Below are positions 5,344 to 5,448 of a stretch of 5,448 bases of DNA, in pieces. The position numbers were made by a program, and so were the translations under genes. The DNA is from Bacillota bacterium (GTDB lineage: Bacteria; Bacillota; Syntrophomonadia; Syntrophomonadales; Syntrophomonadaceae), in assembly GCA_017861475.1 (NCBI GenBank), contig JAGFXV010000125.1, positions 1-5,448 on the forward strand, given 5' to 3'. The notes under the pieces are model-generated. The model saw nothing but the letters and a program-made list of their open reading frames with translations, had not been told where the DNA came from and ran no database searches. The stretch's first letter is position 1; each line of letters begins with the position of its first letter.

Positions 5344-5448
5344 TTATTTATTCTTTGCCAGTTCCATATCGCGCAGTTCTTTTTTCAGGATCTTCCCGGT
5401 CGGGTTGCGGGGGATATCGCTGGTGATTTCGATAAACTCGGGAATTTT
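5344..5448 (-). CDS. AMP-forming acyl-CoA synthetase / AMP-binding enzyme, C-terminal end (partial)
   Basis: The last 34 codons of a gene that enters from beyond the right edge, stop TAA at 5344-5346. The peptide contains IPRNPTGKILKKELRD, the A10 motif of the ANL superfamily. The lysine in PTGKI is the residue that contacts the carboxylate and ATP during acyl-adenylate formation. Such enzymes activate a fatty, aromatic or other carboxylic acid to its CoA thioester with ATP. The basic KKELRD ending and the short tail are typical of fatty-acid or aromatic-acid CoA ligases. Substrate choice depends on the N-terminal domain, which is not visible. It is probably followed by the terminator at 5281-5320. 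Confidence 0.9.
   Translation of the reverse strand, partial: KIPEFIEITSDIPRNPTGKILKKELRDMELAKNK

Overview
The window reads as a low-to-mid GC Firmicute, most likely an anaerobic clostridium-type organism. The grounds are strong AGGAGG-type ribosome binding sites, near-perfect TATAAT boxes (two with an extended TGn), U-tailed hairpin terminators, a TTG start and single-pass SipS-type signal peptidase architecture. No rRNA or other marker is present, so the placement is approximate.

Layout: (1) Positions 2-727 (+) hold the C-terminal part of a PLP aminotransferase of the 2-aminoadipate/LysN (MocR-like) class, cut by the window edge. A perfect 39-bp palindrome with a T-rich tail follows. (2) Positions 945-2333 (+) hold a tight three-gene operon: an ECF sigma factor, a small two-TM membrane protein in the anti-sigma position, and a type I signal peptidase whose start overlaps the end of the membrane protein by 8 nt. 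A GAACC...CGTG motif upstream of the sigma gene could be its own ECF promoter. (3) Positions 2429-3319 (+) hold an alpha/beta hydrolase with its own extended -10 promoter. A second, 45-bp copy of the palindrome lies between it and the convergent next gene. (4) Positions 3408-4322 (-) hold an MBL-fold metallo-hydrolase with a clear promoter. (5) Positions 4558-5010 (-) hold a DUF1097 membrane protein, bracketed by two near-identical hairpin terminators at about 4444-4477 and 5285-5317. (6) Positions 5344-5448 (-) hold the C-terminus of an AMP-forming acyl-CoA synthetase with its A10 lysine motif.

The most interesting part is the sigma / membrane protein / signal peptidase operon. The first TM segment of the membrane protein is followed by an Ala-Ala-Ala stretch that fits a signal peptidase I cleavage site. 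In Bacillus subtilis the anti-sigma RsiV is cut by signal peptidase to release SigV. This operon may therefore encode a self-contained sigma switch with its own site-1 protease. That is a hypothesis from gene order and motif, not a demonstrated system. The other genes look like separate metabolic units (amino-acid transamination, ester or thioester hydrolysis, acyl-CoA activation), and nothing ties them firmly to the sigma operon.
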